The notes: generated by a model from the letters alone, not told the origin. A DNA stretch of 46,155 bases from Streptomyces sp. TRM68367 (GCF_014495685.1 NZ_JACTVI010000044.1:20507-66661), one strand, 5' to 3'. Positions 15,787-24,044 are shown, numbered from the stretch's first letter. A program made the numbers and translations.

Positions 15787-15819
15787 AGAAGAGTCGGTTC
15801 GCATGGAACCGACTCTTCT
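15787..15819. terminator. Perfect 14-bp hairpin, probably bidirectional terminator
   Basis: AGAAGAGTCGGTTC (15787-15800) pairs perfectly with GAACCGACTCTTCT (15806-15819) around the loop GCATG. It lies between the glycosyltransferase remnant and the kinase remnant and probably ended the two-component operon. Confidence 0.8.
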
Positions 15820-15892
15820 CAAGTGCCCTGTTGTATCCGTGTGGTGACGCTGTGCTGTGCCTGTGAGTCCGGTTGCCGGTTCGTTTCGGCGT

Positions 15893-16742
15893 TCACCTTG
15901 GCGCGGACACGGGCAGGCTGATCGTGAACACGGTCCGTCCGGGCACGCTGTCGACGGTCACGGCGCCGCCGTGCGCGGTCGCCACGGCCTGCACGATGGC
16001 CAGGCCCAGGCCGGTGGATCCGGTGGCGCGGGTGCGCGCGGAGTCGCCGCGCGCGAACCGTTCGAAGACGTTCGGGAGCAACTCGGGCGCGACGCCGGGC
16101 CCGCTGTCCTCGACGTCCACGCACAGCCACGGCCCGCTGCGCCGGACCCGGGCGGTGACGGTCGTACCGGGCGGGGTGTGGTTGCGGGCGTTGCCGAGCA
16201 GGTTGACCAGGACCTGCTGGAGGCGGGCCGCGTCCGCCTCGACCAGGGCGGGTTCGTCGGGCAGGTCGAGCCGCCAGTTGTGGTCCATGCCGGCCGCGCG
16301 GGCGTCGCTGACGGTGTCCACGACGAGGGGGACGAGGTCGTTCTGCTCGAACTGCAGCGGCCGCCCTGCGTCCAGGCGCGAGCAGCAGCAGGTCCTCCAC
16401 GAGCAGGGTCATGCGTCCGGCCTCGGACTCGATCCGCCCGAGCGCGTGCCGGGCGTCGGGGCCGACCTGTTCCCTTCCCCGTCTGGTGAGTTCGGCGTAC
16501 CCGCGGATGGAGGCGAGCGGGGTCCTGAGCTCGTGGCTGGCGTCCGCGACGAACTGCCGCACCCGCGTCTCCCTCTCCTGGCGGGCGTGCAGCGCGCCGT
16601 GGACGTGGTCCAGCATCCGGTTGAGCGCTGCGCCGACCCGGGGGCGGCCGACCGTCCGCCGGGCCGCCCGAGACCCGCATCGCCACCTCGCGCACCTGCT
16701 CGTTCAGCTGCTCGTACAGGTGCTCGCGCAGCGCGAGCTCAT
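15893..16742 (-). pseudogene. Broken sensor histidine kinase
   Basis: Three pieces of one kinase are in different frames. The first, ELALREHLYEQLNEQVREVA, overlaps the regulator stop codon and lacks the N-terminal membrane start. Next come RVGAALNRMLDHVHGALHAR and the H-box VADASHELRTPLASIRGYAE; the extracellular sensor, second membrane helix and most of HAMP are missing between these two. A frame change near 16370-16382 then leads to the ATPase domain with the N-box QQVLVNLLGNARNHTPPGTT, G1 VEDSGPGVAPELL and G2 TGLGLAIVQAVATAHGGAV. With no complete frame and no sensor region, it cannot make a working kinase. The response regulator beside it is intact. Confidence 0.82.
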
Positions 16743-17479
16743 TACGCGGCGGGCTTGATCAGATAGCCGGCGCCGCGCCGGGTGTGGATCATCGGCTCGC
16801 GGCCCGCGTCTATCTTCCGCCGCAGATACGAGATGTACAGCTCGACGACGTTGGCCTGCCCGCCGAAGTCGTACGACCACACCCGGTCGAGGATCTGCGC
16901 CTTGCTGAGCACGCGCCGCGGATTGCGCATCAGGAAGCGCAGCAGCTCGAACTCGGTGGCGGTCAGGTGGATGGACTGCCCATCGCGGGTGACCTCGTGG
17001 CTGTCCTCGTCGAGGGTGAGGTCGCCGACGACCAGCACGGAGTCGGAGCGGCGGTCGGCGGCGCCGGAGCGGCGGATCAGACCGCGCAGCCGGGCGACGA
17101 CTTCTTCGAGGGAGAAGGGCTTGGTGACATAGTCGTCGCCACCGGCGGTGAGCCCGGCGATCCGGTCCTCGACGGCGTCCTTCGCGGTGAGGAAGAGGAC
17201 GGGCACGTCGGGCAGCTCGCGGCGCAGCCGCCCGAGCACGGACAGCCCGTCCATGTCCGGCAGCATCATGTCCAGGACGATGGCGTCGGGCCGGAACTCC
17301 CGCGCGGTCTGGATGGCGCCCTGGCCATCCCCCGCGCTCCGGATCTGCCATCCCTCATAGCGCAGGGCCATGGACAGCAGCTCGGTGATCGACATCTCGT
17401 CGTCCACCACAAGCACTCGGACGGGGCTCCCGTCCGGCCTCAGCAGTTCGGTGCGCCCCTGGGGCGAGGTCGTGGTCAT
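16742..17479 (-). CDS. OmpR/PhoB-type response regulator
   Basis: The 245-residue regulator starts MTTTSPQGRTELLRPDGSPV. The receiver domain carries the acidic pair DD26-27, phospho-acceptor Asp70 in DAIVLDMMLPDMDG, and Lys120 in DDYVTKPFS. The C-terminal winged helix has LTATEFELLRFLMRNPRRVL and QANVVELYISYLRRKI. It is full length with every key residue present. Its stop codon overlaps the first ATG of the kinase relic (TAATG), which shows the former operon. Since its cognate kinase is broken, it is now orphaned unless another kinase or acetyl phosphate serves it. Confidence 0.93.
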   Translation of the reverse strand: MTTTSPQGRTELLRPDGSPVRVLVVDDEMSITELLSMALRYEGWQIRSAGDGQGAIQTAREFRPDAIVLDMMLPDMDGLSVLGRLRRELPDVPVLFLTAKDAVEDRIAGLTAGGDDYVTKPFSLEEVVARLRGLIRRSGAADRRSDSVLVVGDLTLDEDSHEVTRDGQSIHLTATEFELLRFLMRNPRRVLSKAQILDRVWSYDFGGQANVVELYISYLRRKIDAGREPMIHTRRGAGYLIKPAA

Positions 17480-17586
17480 GCTCCTCACGATGTCCGGGCG
17501 CTCTGAGAGACCTCTTTCCAGAAGCTGTGATTTCTCTGAGAAACGCACAGGTGTTTCTCAGGGGGCGGCTGGGAGTGCAGTGACGG

Positions 17587-18585
17587 CTACTCGGTGTGGC
17601 GTGCGGGCTGCTCCGTCGGGGGCGTCGGGAGGCCGAACAGCCGGGCCCCGTTGTCGTGGCACACCGCCCGCAGCCAGGCGGTCCCGAGGTCCAGCCGCTC
17701 CAGGGCGTGCAGCTGGTGGAGGTACGGATACGGGATGTTGGGGAAGTCCGTCCCGAGCAGGATCCGGTCGCCGAGACCGGCCAGCCGGGGCCGGGCACGC
17801 CGAGGGAACGGCGCGAACCGCTCGCCGAAGTCGGTGAACGCCATCGTCGTGTCCAGCCGCACCTCGCCGTACCGCTCGGCCAGGTCGAAGAAGTCCTCGT
17901 ACTCCGGCATCCCCATGTGCGCGACGACCAGCCTCAGCCGGGGGTGCCGGGCCAGCACGCGGGCGACCGGCTGGGGCCCGGTGTGCTTGCCGGGAGCCGG
18001 TCCGGAGCCGCAGTGGATCACGATGGGTATCCCGGCCTCGGCGAGCAACCCCCACACCGGGTCGAGGAGTTCGTCGGCCGGATCGTACGCCCCCACCTGC
18101 ACATGCGCCTTGAACACCCGCGCCCCCGCCTCGACCGCCTCCCGCACGTAGGCCTCGGCTCCCGGCTCCGGGAACAGCGTCGAGGTGTGCAGGCAGTCGG
18201 GGGTACGGCGGGCGAAGCCGGACGCCCAGCCGTTCAGCCACGCGGCCATGCCCGGCTTGTGCGGGTACAGCATCGCCGTGAAGGCACGCACCCCGAACCG
18301 CCGCAGCAGCGCGGTGCGTTCGTCCTCCTCCTTCCGGTAGGTGATCGGCCACTCGACGCCTCCGGTCAGCGGGCCGAGCGCGTCGAAGTAACCCCAGACC
18401 TTGTGCAGGACGCGCTCGGGCATGAAGTGCGTGTGCACGTCGACGAGTCCGGGGAGCCCGAGCCGCTCCCAGAACTGCCGGACGGCGGCGGGCTCGGCGA
18501 CGCCTGTGGAGTCGACGGCGTGGGCCGGGCCGGCAGCGTCGGCTGGCGCCCCCGTCGGTCCGTCCTCCATGCGGTGATCGCTCAT
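17587..18585 (-). CDS. Amidohydrolase family (Amidohydro_2) metal-dependent hydrolase
   Basis: The 332-residue protein starts MSDHRMEDGPTGAPADAAGP; a GTG nine bases upstream is also possible. It has the TIM-barrel amidohydrolase metal motif DVHTHFMPERVL, a later VIHCGSG, then VAHMGMPEYEDFFDLAERYG and ILLGTDFPNIPYPY with the metal-binding Asp. This is the Amidohydro_2 branch that includes decarboxylases such as ACMSD as well as hydrolases. The substrate cannot be told. It is transcribed on the same strand as the response regulator but separated by about 110 bases. Confidence 0.88.
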   Translation of the reverse strand: MSDHRMEDGPTGAPADAAGPAHAVDSTGVAEPAAVRQFWERLGLPGLVDVHTHFMPERVLHKVWGYFDALGPLTGGVEWPITYRKEEDERTALLRRFGVRAFTAMLYPHKPGMAAWLNGWASGFARRTPDCLHTSTLFPEPGAEAYVREAVEAGARVFKAHVQVGAYDPADELLDPVWGLLAEAGIPIVIHCGSGPAPGKHTGPQPVARVLARHPRLRLVVAHMGMPEYEDFFDLAERYGEVRLDTTMAFTDFGERFAPFPRRARPRLAGLGDRILLGTDFPNIPYPYLHQLHALERLDLGTAWLRAVCHDNGARLFGLPTPPTEQPARHTE

Positions 18586-18630
18586 GCCGCCCACGATCGG
18601 CCGTGCCGGTGCGCCGCGTCCACACCCCGT

Positions 18631-18678
18631 GCGGCATTCCGTCGCGCGGCGGCTGCGGCATTCCGTCGCGCGGCGGCT
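18631..18678 (+). repeat. Tandem repeat, 2 x 24 bp
   Basis: The unit beginning GCGGCATTCCGTCGCGCGGC and ending GGCT (24 bases) occurs twice without any difference, at 18631-18654 and 18655-18678. It lies in the short region between the amidohydrolase start and the DUF2797 stop, so it sits upstream of the amidohydrolase and may affect its promoter. Confidence 0.9.
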
Positions 18679-18717
18679 GCGCGACCGGCGGACCGACCGG
18701 CCGATCGACTGGCGGAT

Positions 18718-19599
18718 TCAGAACAGCCCGTCCTGCTCGCCCACCCCCGCCGCCTTCCTCATCTCCCGCACCGGCACCGTGACTTCACCACCCCCCGAAG
18801 GAATCAGCTCCCACCCGGTCATCAACCGCGTGTCCAGCACCACGACCCGCCCCCCGTCTGTCGCCACATGCAGGTCCGGCCCAGCCGCCGCCGCCAACTC
18901 CCCGCTGACCGCACCCCCGGCGACGAGCTCGGCCACTTCCCCGGCGGCGGGCGGCAGCCTCGTCAGCCCGAACACGTCGACGTGGTCAACGGCCCGGAAG
19001 GGCTCCCGGACCAGCGACTCCGGCCAGCCGCCGAGCGCGCCGGCTCGCGCGTGCAACTCCGCGATCTCGGCCGCTCGTTCCGCCGCCGCGCCGGGCAGCT
19101 CGGACCGCACCGCCCGCTTCTCGGCGTACGGGATCCGGTCCGGCACCCGCAGCGCGGCCCGCAGCAGTTCCTCGGTGCGGCGCGCGGCCATCAGCGGTCC
19201 CGTCCCCAGCCAGCTGAAGCAGACCGCCCCCTGCTCCAGCAGCCGCGCCGACCCCCGCTCCAGCGCCGTGATCCCGACCTTGGCCATGCCGGGCCCGAAC
19301 CACGCCAGATATACGTGGTACGGCCGCGGATCGTCCGCGAACGTGTCGGCGGCCACCGAGTGCGCCCGGTCCAGCCGCGCGCACTGCTCGCACCGGGCCC
19401 CCGTACTCCGCCCCGGTACGACGGCCCGCACCGGACAGGCGTGACCCCTCGCCCCCACACATGTCCGCACTCCCCCTTCCGCGACCCCGAAGGCCACCCG
19501 TTTCCCCCGGGCCAGCGCGCTGCGCCGCCCGCCGTCCCACGCCAGCACGGGACCGTCGGCGGACCACCGCAGCCCCGAGCACCTCCACGCCTGTGCCAT
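18718..19599 (-). CDS. DUF2797 domain protein
   Basis: The 293-residue protein starts MAQAWRCSGLRWSADGPVLA. It contains a cysteine-rich site (RTCVGARGHACPVRAV and GARCEQCARLD) likely to bind zinc, followed by RPYHVYLAWFGPGMAKVGIT. That last segment is the DUF2797 hallmark and resembles a GIY-YIG-type 'vYl..f....KVGit' strand pair. The function of the family is not established; a nuclease-like role has been suggested from the fold only. The C-terminal 100 residues are a second domain. No signal or membrane segment. It is preceded by no clear operon partner. Confidence 0.85.
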   Translation of the reverse strand: MAQAWRCSGLRWSADGPVLAWDGGRRSALARGKRVAFGVAEGGVRTCVGARGHACPVRAVVPGRSTGARCEQCARLDRAHSVAADTFADDPRPYHVYLAWFGPGMAKVGITALERGSARLLEQGAVCFSWLGTGPLMAARRTEELLRAALRVPDRIPYAEKRAVRSELPGAAAERAAEIAELHARAGALGGWPESLVREPFRAVDHVDVFGLTRLPPAAGEVAELVAGGAVSGELAAAAGPDLHVATDGGRVVVLDTRLMTGWELIPSGGGEVTVPVREMRKAAGVGEQDGLF

Positions 19600-19685
19600 C
19601 GGGACCGAGAGTAGGGGGCACCACTGACAACGGCCCTACGGATGCCTCTGACCTGCGCTGATACCCTCCCGGCGCAGGGACCGTC

Positions 19686-20066
19686 TCAGCCCGCGGAGTC
19701 GACGGCGGGGGCCGGTTCGGGCTCGCCGCCCGCGCGCACGACGGCCGCCGTCGGCACCGCCGTACGCCGCCCCCGTCCCGCCAGCCGGCACCCGAGGCAG
19801 CCGGGATGCCCCGCCCGCGCACTCAGGTCCCGCACCCGCCACCCCCACTGCTCCCTGGGCCGCCGCCCAGGCGGCTTGCCCCAGCCGGTGAGGTGCAGCA
19901 GCCAGGTGACGAGCAGGCTCACGACCGCGATCGCGAGACCGCCCGCCAGCAGGGCCGCGGACACCAGGCAGACCCCCAGGCCCAGCACGCCGGCCCCGAC
20001 GGTCGCGATCCCGAATCCGGTCCACCCCGCGACCGTGTGCCCCTCGTCATACTGATGTGCGCTCAC
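19686..20066 (-). CDS. HGxxPAAW-like small membrane protein
   Basis: The 126-residue protein starts at GTG, MSAHQYDEGHTVAGWTGFGI. The start resembles the HGxxPAAW motif of small actinobacterial membrane proteins, with His and Trp kept but the central residues altered (EGHTVAGW). Two close membrane helices follow (residues 16-37 and 40-60), then an Arg/Pro-rich cytosolic tail with two cysteines (HPGCLGCRL). The role of the family is unknown. It diverges from a MarR gene, and the AT-rich region between them likely carries both promoters. Confidence 0.72.
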   Translation of the reverse strand: MSAHQYDEGHTVAGWTGFGIATVGAGVLGLGVCLVSAALLAGGLAIAVVSLLVTWLLHLTGWGKPPGRRPREQWGWRVRDLSARAGHPGCLGCRLAGRGRRTAVPTAAVVRAGGEPEPAPAVDSAG

Positions 20067-20103
20067 GTACCCGCCCCTCTCCCAATCTCTCACTTCCTAA
20101 GCA

Positions 20104-20118
20104 ATTTATCTTGTAAAT
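20104..20118 (+). promoter_or_regulatory. Candidate MarR operator in divergent promoter region
   Basis: ATTTA (20104-20108) and TAAAT (20114-20118) form an inverted repeat. An outer pair, TTCCTAAG (from 20094) and CTAAGGAA (20129-20136), is complementary at seven of eight positions. The block is strikingly AT-rich for this genome and lies between divergent genes, where MarR proteins usually bind. Confidence 0.5.
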
Positions 20119-20142
20119 CTCTCGCGTACTAAGGAAATGTGG

Positions 20143-20631
20143 ATGCACGCCAAGCCGCGACCCGCCGCCACCCCCGCCGAGGCGCTGTCGGCGATGGACT
20201 CCCTCATCGCGGCCCACCTGCTCGGACAGCAGGAGATGGCCCAGCGGCTGGGCCTGAACATCACCGACCTGCTGTGTTTCGGGTGCGTGCTGAAGTCCGG
20301 CGAGAACCTGCTCACGGCGGGCGACCTCGCCCAGCACGCCAACGTCACGACCGGCGCGGTGACCGGGATCCTCAACCGCCTGGAACGCGCGGGGTTCGTC
20401 ACCCGCATGCCCGACCCGGCCGACCGCCGCCGGGTCCGCGTGGCCGCCGTCCCGTCCGCGGTCGCCCGCGTCCAGGAGCTGTACGGGCCGTACCACGACC
20501 GTCTGAACACCCTGTTCGCCGACTACTCTCCCGACGAGGTCGCTGTCCTCACCGACTGGTTCACCCGCACGACCGGCCTCGCCCACGCGTACATCGACGA
20601 ACTCCGGGACCGCACACCCCTCGCAAAGTAG
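20143..20631 (+). CDS. MarR family transcriptional regulator
   Basis: The 162-residue protein starts MHAKPRPAATPAEALSAMDS; AAGGAA lies seven bases before this ATG, better placed than for the ATG at 20137. The winged helix is LTAGDLAQHANVTTGAVTGI followed by LNRLERAGFVTRMPDPADRR and a wing VRVAAVPS. This branch controls efflux or stress genes. It is followed at 50 bases by a second MarR gene and then a DHA2 transporter on the same strand. Confidence 0.9.
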   Translation: MHAKPRPAATPAEALSAMDSLIAAHLLGQQEMAQRLGLNITDLLCFGCVLKSGENLLTAGDLAQHANVTTGAVTGILNRLERAGFVTRMPDPADRRRVRVAAVPSAVARVQELYGPYHDRLNTLFADYSPDEVAVLTDWFTRTTGLAHAYIDELRDRTPLAK

Positions 20632-20680
20632 GTAACTTCCGGATAATCCACAACCGAACCGGTCCCTCTATCCTGACGGT

Positions 20681-21169
20681 ATGACTGCCATGGCCCCCGC
20701 CCGCACCGAACCCGACCTCTCCTTCCTCCTCGACCACACGAGCCATGTGCTGCGGACCCGGATGGCCGCCGCGCTGGCGGAGATCGAGCTGACGCCTCGG
20801 ATGCACTGCGTGCTGGTGCACGCCCTGGAGGAGGAGCGCACTCAGATCCAGCTCGCCGAGATCGGCGACATGGACAAGACGACGATGGTCACGACCGTGG
20901 ACGCCCTGGAGCAGGCCGGGCTGGCCGAGCGGCGGCCGTCCAGCACGGACCGCCGGGCGCGGATCATCGCGGTGACCGCGGAGGGTGCGCGGCTGGCGGA
21001 ACGCAGTCAGGAGATCGTCGACCAGGTGCACCGGGACGCGCTCGGAGAGCTGCCGGAGGAGGAGCGCGAGATTTTCCTGCGGGCGATGAACCGCCTGGTC
21101 AGCGGCTATCTCGCCACCCCTTCCGAGAGCCCTCAGGGAGCACGCCGGGCACGACAGGGCAACAGGTAG
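20681..21169 (+). CDS. MarR family transcriptional regulator
   Basis: The 162-residue protein starts MTAMAPARTEPDLSFLLDHT. The DNA-binding part is TQIQLAEIGDMDKTTMVTTV, then DALEQAGLAERRPSSTDRRA and the wing RIIAVTAEGARLA. It is followed by a DHA2 transporter after a 100-base AT-rich gap, so it probably represses that pump. Two MarR genes in a row before one pump is unusual; they differ clearly in sequence and are not a recent duplication. Confidence 0.9.
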   Translation: MTAMAPARTEPDLSFLLDHTSHVLRTRMAAALAEIELTPRMHCVLVHALEEERTQIQLAEIGDMDKTTMVTTVDALEQAGLAERRPSSTDRRARIIAVTAEGARLAERSQEIVDQVHRDALGELPEEEREIFLRAMNRLVSGYLATPSESPQGARRARQGNR

Positions 21170-21270
21170 GCGCCTAGCGCGGAACGATATACAGGTCCGT
21201 AAAAAATAGTCTGCAACAAAACCATCTGCTACGGTCTCTCATGTCACCGGACACGGACAGGGGAGACCGC

Positions 21271-22728
21271 ATGTCTGCCGTACCAACCACCTCACCCACA
21301 CCCGTCGACACAGCCGCTGTCGGCGACACCCCGCCCACCGCCCGGGCCCGTCGCCTCGCCCTCGGCGTGATCGCCACCGGGATGCTGATGATCATCCTGG
21401 ACGGCAGCATCGTGACCGTGGCCATGCCGGCCATGCAGCAGGACCTCGGGTTCTCGCCGGCCGGCCTGAGCTGGGTCGTGAACTCCTACCTGATCGCCTT
21501 CGGCAGCCTCCTGCTGCTGGCCGGCCGGCTCGGCGACCTAGTCGGACGCAGGCGCATGTTCCTCGCGGGCACCGCGGTCTTCACCGCCGCCTCGCTGCTG
21601 GCGGGCGCGGCCAACGCACCCGCCGTCCTGATCGCCGCCCGCTTCCTCCAGGGCATCGGCAGCGCGATGGCCTCCGCCGTGGGACTCGGCATCCTCGTGA
21701 CCCTGTTCCCGGGGGCACGGGAACGCGCCCGCGCGATCGCGGTGTTCAGCTTCACCGGCGCCGCCGGGGCGTCGCTCGGCCAGGTGCTCGGCGGCGTGCT
21801 CACCGACGCCCTGAGCTGGCACTGGATCTTCTTCATCAACCTGCCCATCGGCCTCGCCGCGCTCGCGGTCGGCACCGCCGTCCTGCCCCGGAACCGAGGG
21901 CTCGGCCTGGCCGCCGGCGCGGACGTCGTCGGCGCCCTGCTGGTGACCGCCGGCCTGATGACGGGCATCTACGCCGTGGTCCAGATCGAGCACAACGGCT
22001 GGATCTCCGCGCCCACCCTCGGCCTCGGCGCCCTGTCCCTGCTCCTGCTCGCCGGGTTCGTCGTACGACAGGCCACCGCCCGCACCCCGCTGATGCCGCT
22101 GCGGATCCTGCGCTCCCGTGCGGTCGTCGGCGCGAACGTCGTACAGATGCTGATGGTGGCGGCGTTGTTCGCCTTCCAGTTCCTGCTCGCCCTGCACCTG
22201 CAACAGGTGCTCGGCTACGGCGCCGCCCGCACCGGCCTGGCCATGCTGCCCGCGGCCGTCGTCGTCGGCGCCGTCTCGCTCGGCGTCTCGGCACGCCTCA
22301 ACGCCCGCTTCGGCGAACGCCGCGTGCTGCTCGCCGGGCTCGTCCTGCTGACCGCCCTCCTCGCCCTGCTGACCCGCCTCCCCGTCGAGGCGGACTACGT
22401 CACCGACCTGCTCCCTGTCATGCTGCTCGCCGCCGGCTTCGGCCTCGCTTTGCCCGCGCTGACGTCCCTCGGCATGTCGGGCGCCGGCGAGCACGACGCC
22501 GGGCTCGCGTCCGGCCTGTTCAACACCACCCAGCAGATCGGCATGGCCCTGGGCGTGGCGGTCCTGTCCACGCTGGCCGCCGCCCGCACCGACACCCTGC
22601 TCGCCGAGGGCAGCACCCGGGCCGAGGCCCTCACCTCCGGCCACCACCTCGCCTTCACCGTCGGCACGGCCCTGCTGCTGACGGCGTTCGTCACGGCGTA
22701 CACCTTGCTCCGGCGCCGCACCCGCTGA
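21271..22728 (+). CDS. DHA2-type MFS efflux transporter (EmrB/QacA family)
   Basis: The 485-residue protein starts MSAVPTTSPTPVDTAAVGDT after GGGGAGA. The 14-helix pattern is complete. Diagnostic segments are MIILDGSIVTVAMPAMQQDL (helix 1), SLLLLAGRLGDLVGRRRMFL (motif A) and SFTGAAGASLGQVLGGVLTD (motif C, 'GxxxGPxxGG'-like). It exports drugs using the proton gradient. The substrate is unknown. Upstream, 21180-21240 is AT-rich (TCCGTAAAAAATAGTC) and should hold its promoter and the operator of the preceding MarR protein. Confidence 0.93.
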   Translation: MSAVPTTSPTPVDTAAVGDTPPTARARRLALGVIATGMLMIILDGSIVTVAMPAMQQDLGFSPAGLSWVVNSYLIAFGSLLLLAGRLGDLVGRRRMFLAGTAVFTAASLLAGAANAPAVLIAARFLQGIGSAMASAVGLGILVTLFPGARERARAIAVFSFTGAAGASLGQVLGGVLTDALSWHWIFFINLPIGLAALAVGTAVLPRNRGLGLAAGADVVGALLVTAGLMTGIYAVVQIEHNGWISAPTLGLGALSLLLLAGFVVRQATARTPLMPLRILRSRAVVGANVVQMLMVAALFAFQFLLALHLQQVLGYGAARTGLAMLPAAVVVGAVSLGVSARLNARFGERRVLLAGLVLLTALLALLTRLPVEADYVTDLLPVMLLAAGFGLALPALTSLGMSGAGEHDAGLASGLFNTTQQIGMALGVAVLSTLAAARTDTLLAEGSTRAEALTSGHHLAFTVGTALLLTAFVTAYTLLRRRTR

Positions 22729-22746
22729 CACACAGCGAGCCGGCCC

Positions 22747-22975
22747 CGCCGGGTAGGGCTTGCCGCTGGCCGCTTCGAGGTTGACGAAGACGGTGCGACC
22801 GTCGGCCTTGCGGTCCTTGACCTAGAGATAGTCGCCCTTGGACGTGTACTTCGCGTATCCCCCGGCACATCCGTCCGAACCGCTGGCCAGCGCCGCCGGG
22901 GCAGCGACGAGGCCACCCGCGAGGACGGCGGAAGCGACGGCCGGAATGACGATGGCACGCCGCTTGAGAGTTTGA
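22747..22975 (-). pseudogene. Secreted-protein relic without start codon and with in-frame TAG
   Basis: Reading leftwards from 22975 the frame gives LKRRAIVIPAVASAVLAGGL, a complete Sec signal peptide ending AALAS, then GSDGCAGGYAKYTSKGDYL. A TAG stop at 22822-22824 follows, and the same frame continues VKDRKADGRTVFVNLEAASG with KPYPAG. The codon where ATG is expected is CTC. The downstream end runs into the transporter stop region. So the gene has lost its start, has a nonsense codon and probably lost its 3' end. It would have made a small exported protein with at least one cysteine. Confidence 0.7.
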
Positions 22976-23268
22976 CACCGCCCTGCGGGGCGTGCCGGAT
23001 GGTGTGGTCCACGAAGCGCATCACCGAGCGGGTCGCTCGCCGTCCTCCTGGACCGAGGACGTCCACCTGTCTCGCATCGGTGCGTGCCCGCCGCACGAGC
23101 GCCCTCCCGGGCAATCCTTTTTCCTCCAGGACGACAAGGTGTGGCGAGCGACACCCAGCCCGGCGGCCACCGCTACCTCGCCGAGCGTCTGACCGAGGCA
23201 CTGCGAGACGCCCTCCGCATCGCCGAAGGCCGCGGCCACCGCCTGAGCCACCCGAGCTGACCAGCGAC
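22976..23268. other. Degenerate region, no gene assigned
   Basis: Open frames exist on both strands (for example one ending GHRYLAERLTEALRDALRIA on the plus strand at about 23135-23260), but none has a start with a ribosome site and a recognisable fold. The stretch lies between a secreted-protein relic and a tRNA-Arg relic and looks like deletion scar. Confidence 0.4.
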
Positions 23269-23352
23269 AACGCCAGGGGCCCCGGATCTCTCCGGGGCCC
23301 CTGATCTGTGCGCACTCGGCAGGGTTCGAACCTGCAACCTTCTGATCCGTAG
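23269..23352 (-). repeat. 84-nt duplicate of tRNA-Arg 3' part plus terminator (att-like)
   Basis: This copies 23963-24044, differing only by one G/A in the T loop and by one extra base in each arm of the terminator hairpin. It contains the hairpin 23274-23303 (13-bp stem) and the 3' half of tRNA-Arg (23311-23352). Beyond the anticodon, seven bases are missing and similarity fades (CTCTAT remains). It is a non-functional tRNA relic and one end of a 0.6 kb segment. Confidence 0.85.
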
Positions 23353-23657
23353 CTCTATGCGGATCGGTCAGCGGAGGTCATAGCCGTCGCTTCGAGAGCT
23401 CTGCGGGACCGTTTCTAGGGCCGCCGCACCGCACGCATGCCTGAGGCGGGTCCCTGCGCATCCTCAGGCAGGAAGGTCTCGTCCTCCCCGAAGTCCGGGG
23501 CCTGGAAGGGGTTCGTCGTCGGAGGCGGCAACACTGCGGTGGAACAGCGGGCGTGCCCTTCCAGAGCGGAGAACAGCGAGGTCGGATCGATGAGAGGTCT
23601 CCCTTTCGTTGCAGGTCCCTGATGGGGCCTGGCGTGCCGTGACCGGGCACAGCGGTC
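23353..23657. other. Intergenic stretch inside the tRNA-Arg duplication
   Basis: I see no supported gene. The sequence between the tRNA-Arg relic and the small CarD-like gene contains only short frames without ribosome sites. Confidence 0.4.
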
Positions 23658-23879
23658 CTACAACTTGGTCATCTTGGTGTACGGGCTCAAGATCCGCATT
23701 TGTGCCGAGCCGAAATCGACGAGCGCTGCGATTCCGTCCTCGATGCCGACCACTCGGCCGAGGCCGTACATGTCGTGTGTGACCTGGTCGCCCACGGCGA
23801 AGTGCTTGGGAGCCGGCGGGACCGGGGCCTTGAAGGGGCTGGTGGGCAAGTGGCGCTTCGATGCAATGGGCTTTGTCAT
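23658..23879 (-). CDS. Small CarD/SH3-like protein of 73 aa
   Basis: The protein starts MTKPIASKRHLPTSPFKAPV and then shows a small beta-barrel pattern: FAVGDQVTHDMYGLGRVVGI and EDGIAALVDFGSAQMRILSP. The 'F.vGD.V.h..yGlGrV..i' pattern resembles the CarD_CdnL_TRCF N-terminal or KOW/SH3-like domain that contacts RNA polymerase or nucleic acid. From memory this short gene is conserved in streptomycetes. It lies between the intact tRNA-Arg and the tRNA-Arg relic, so it is either native and trapped, or the last cargo of a collapsed element. Confidence 0.75.
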   Translation of the reverse strand: MTKPIASKRHLPTSPFKAPVPPAPKHFAVGDQVTHDMYGLGRVVGIEDGIAALVDFGSAQMRILSPYTKMTKL

Positions 23880-23962
23880 TGCGCCCAGTATGCGCCTACG
23901 CGTATCCCGTTCGCTGCGGCTGCCCATGGCTGCTCGGATGCCTACTGTGCGTACACCCTCGA

Positions 23963-24044
23963 AACGCCAGGGCCCCGGATCTCTCCGGGGCCCTGATCTG
24001 TGCGCACTCGGCAGGATTCGAACCTGCAACCTTCTGATCCGTAG
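23963..24044 (-). repeat. 82-nt duplicate, intact tRNA-Arg side (att-like)
   Basis: This is the partner of 23269-23352. It covers the 3' half of the intact tRNA-Arg and its terminator. Confidence 0.85.
23968..23995 (-). terminator. tRNA-Arg terminator
   Basis: CAGGGCCCCGGA (23968-23979) pairs with TCCGGGGCCCTG (23984-23995) around TCTC. In the duplicate at 23274-23303 both arms are one base longer, so pairing is preserved. Confidence 0.88.

Noticed and set aside
15869..16766. Plus-strand open frames over the kinase relic and response regulator
   Set aside because: They mirror minus-strand sequences with kinase and receiver motifs and show no independent protein features.
17594..19614. 672-codon plus-strand frame across the amidohydrolase and DUF2797 genes
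   Set aside because: It is antisense to two recognisable genes and made of repetitive Arg/Pro/Gly residues.
21538..22731. Nearly 400-codon minus-strand frame over the second DHA2 gene
   Set aside because: It is an antisense shadow rich in Gly/Gln/Glu with no plausible fold.
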